NCBI RefSeq assembly: GCF_000147695.2
Contig: NC_015958.1
Location: forward strand, 1,728,001 to 1,792,000
Direction: 5' to 3'
DNA: 64,000 nt
Source: Thermoanaerobacter wiegelii Rt8.B1
GTDB lineage: Bacteria; Bacillota; Thermoanaerobacteria; Thermoanaerobacterales; Thermoanaerobacteraceae
Shown here: positions 63,206-64,000 of the stretch, in pieces
Numbering within the stretch: position 1 is the stretch's first letter
Layout of the letters: every line of letters starts with the position of its first letter
The notes under the pieces: generated by a model
The model's input: only the letters and a program-made list of their open reading frames with translations
The model's database searches: none
Told to the model about the DNA's origin: nothing
Translations under genes and position numbers: made by a program

Positions 63206-64000
63206 TTATTTAATATTTACAATTCCTTTATACACAAATCCTCTAACTGTGTCAACCGTTACAGTCATGCCATCTTTTAATTTAGAAGTCGCTCCTTCAC
63301 AACCTACAACTACAGGAATTCCTAAGTTTAATCCCACAATAGCTGCGTGAGAAGTAAGCCCTCCTTCTTCTGTGATTATAGCAGAAGCTTTCTCTATAAG
63401 AGGCATAAAATCTCTTTCTGTCTTTGCAGTTACTATTATATCGCCTTCTCTAAATTTATCTTTGTCTTTGCTGATATCATTAATAACACATACAACACCT
63501 GTAGTAGCCTTAGAACCTATACCTATTCCTCTCAACAAAACATCTCCTACTATATGTACCTTCAACATGTTGGTGGTACCTGTCATAGCTACAGGAATTC
63601 CTGCAGAAATTACTACGATATCGCCATTTCTTATAAGTCCAGCAGTTAAAGCACTTTGTATTGCAACATCTATCATTTCATCTGTAGTAGAAACCTCTTC
63701 TGTAACTAAAGGATATACTCCCCAGACTATAGAGAGCTTCCTCGCAACACTTTCGCTTGGAGTAGTAGCAATAATTGGAGCTTGAGGTCTGTACCTCGAT
63801 ACCATTCTCGCTGTATAACCAGATTTAGTACAAGTTATTATAGCAGCTGCTCCTATATCTCTTGCAGTAGTACAAGTTGCATGGCTTATAGCGTTTGTAA
63901 TAGAAACATTTGTATCAATATTTCTATCAATGATATCTCTATATCCCACATAAGCCTCTGTCTTTTCTGCAATCTTTGCCATTGTCTCAAAGGCCTCTAT
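63206..64000 (-). CDS. pyk: Pyruvate kinase, C-terminal part (5' end outside window)
   Basis: 265 codons are visible. TCTKSGYTARMVSRYRPQAP and WGVYPLVTEEVSTTDEMI belong to the allosteric C-terminal domain. They are followed by an extra PEP-utiliser mobile domain (AIITEEGGLTSHAAIVGLNL, then GIPVVVGCEGA), as in Bacillus and Thermoanaerobacter enzymes. It makes pyruvate and ATP in glycolysis. The catalytic barrel lies beyond the right edge. Confidence 0.96.
   Translation of the reverse strand: MEAFETMAKIAEKTEAYVGYRDIIDRNIDTNVSITNAISHATCTTARDIGAAAIITCTKSGYTARMVSRYRPQAPIIATTPSESVARKLSIVWGVYPLVTEEVSTTDEMIDVAIQSALTAGLIRNGDIVVISAGIPVAMTGTTNMLKVHIVGDVLLRGIGIGSKATTGVVCVINDISKDKDKFREGDIIVTAKTERDFMPLIEKASAIITEEGGLTSHAAIVGLNLGIPVVVGCEGATSKLKDGMTVTVDTVRGFVYKGIVNIK

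Overview
The window looks like chromosome from a thermophilic, spore-forming, saccharolytic Clostridium-class Firmicute, most probably Thermoanaerobacter or a close relative. This rests on the low GC content, strong AGGAGG ribosome sites, the cotJABC spore-coat operon, ATP-dependent PEP carboxykinase, a pyruvate kinase with the extra C-terminal PEP-utiliser domain, a short-form glucan phosphorylase and a GH15 glucoamylase. The genus is an inference from gene content; no 16S gene is present.

Positions 1-22000 form a large catabolic region, nearly all on the minus strand. From right to left it holds a sigma-54 enhancer-binding activator (19363-21093); an operon of transaldolase-like protein, split transketolase, RpiB, HAD phosphatase, PHP phosphoesterase and class II aldolase; a second operon with a DapA-type aldolase, a 2-hydroxyacid dehydrogenase and a LarA-like protein; another 2-hydroxyacid dehydrogenase; a second, broken DapA-type gene with an IS4-family element just upstream; an FGGY kinase; a broken IlvD/Edd dehydratase; and a split UxaA-type dehydratase that runs off the left edge. 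Three consensus sigma-54 promoters (4809-4823, 12810-12824, 19210-19224) precede these operons. Upstream of them lie paired TGCA-N4-TGCA motifs, proposed here as the activator's sites. Together this suggests a sigma-54 regulon that converts an unidentified sugar or sugar acid to pentose-phosphate and 2-keto-3-deoxy acid intermediates. No transporter for the substrate is visible. A candidate structured RNA lies at 21680-21910.

Positions 22000-37900 are mixed housekeeping: a PflA-like radical SAM protein, RluA-type synthase, NUDIX hydrolase, PEP carboxykinase, RarA (frameshifted), HIRAN-like protein, PlsY-like acyltransferase, GT2 glycosyltransferase, AhpD-like protein, patatin, an RlmD-type methyltransferase (frameshifted), a HutP-like regulator followed by a hairpin and sodium-pump decarboxylase subunits, and cotJABC. 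Positions 37900-50600 carry YbaK, then metH and metF behind a SAM-I riboswitch, glgP, pgi, a GRIGG-repeat protein, nitroreductase, pepT, esterase, DUF1848 protein and cimA.

Positions 50700-64000 carry an OpuC-type osmolyte ABC transporter with a BusR-type (GntR plus RCK_C) regulator and a well-placed operator/promoter, a MATE exporter, a Crp/Fnr regulator, a decayed IS110-type element, a second RlmD-type methyltransferase, a glucoamylase gene interrupted by an in-frame stop, a thioesterase and the 3' part of pyk.

Several genes are broken by single-base changes in homopolymers (ilvD-like, dapA-like, rarA, rlmD-like and three in the IS110 transposase). This is either real decay or a signature of sequencing error. 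Two more genes carry in-frame TAA codons.
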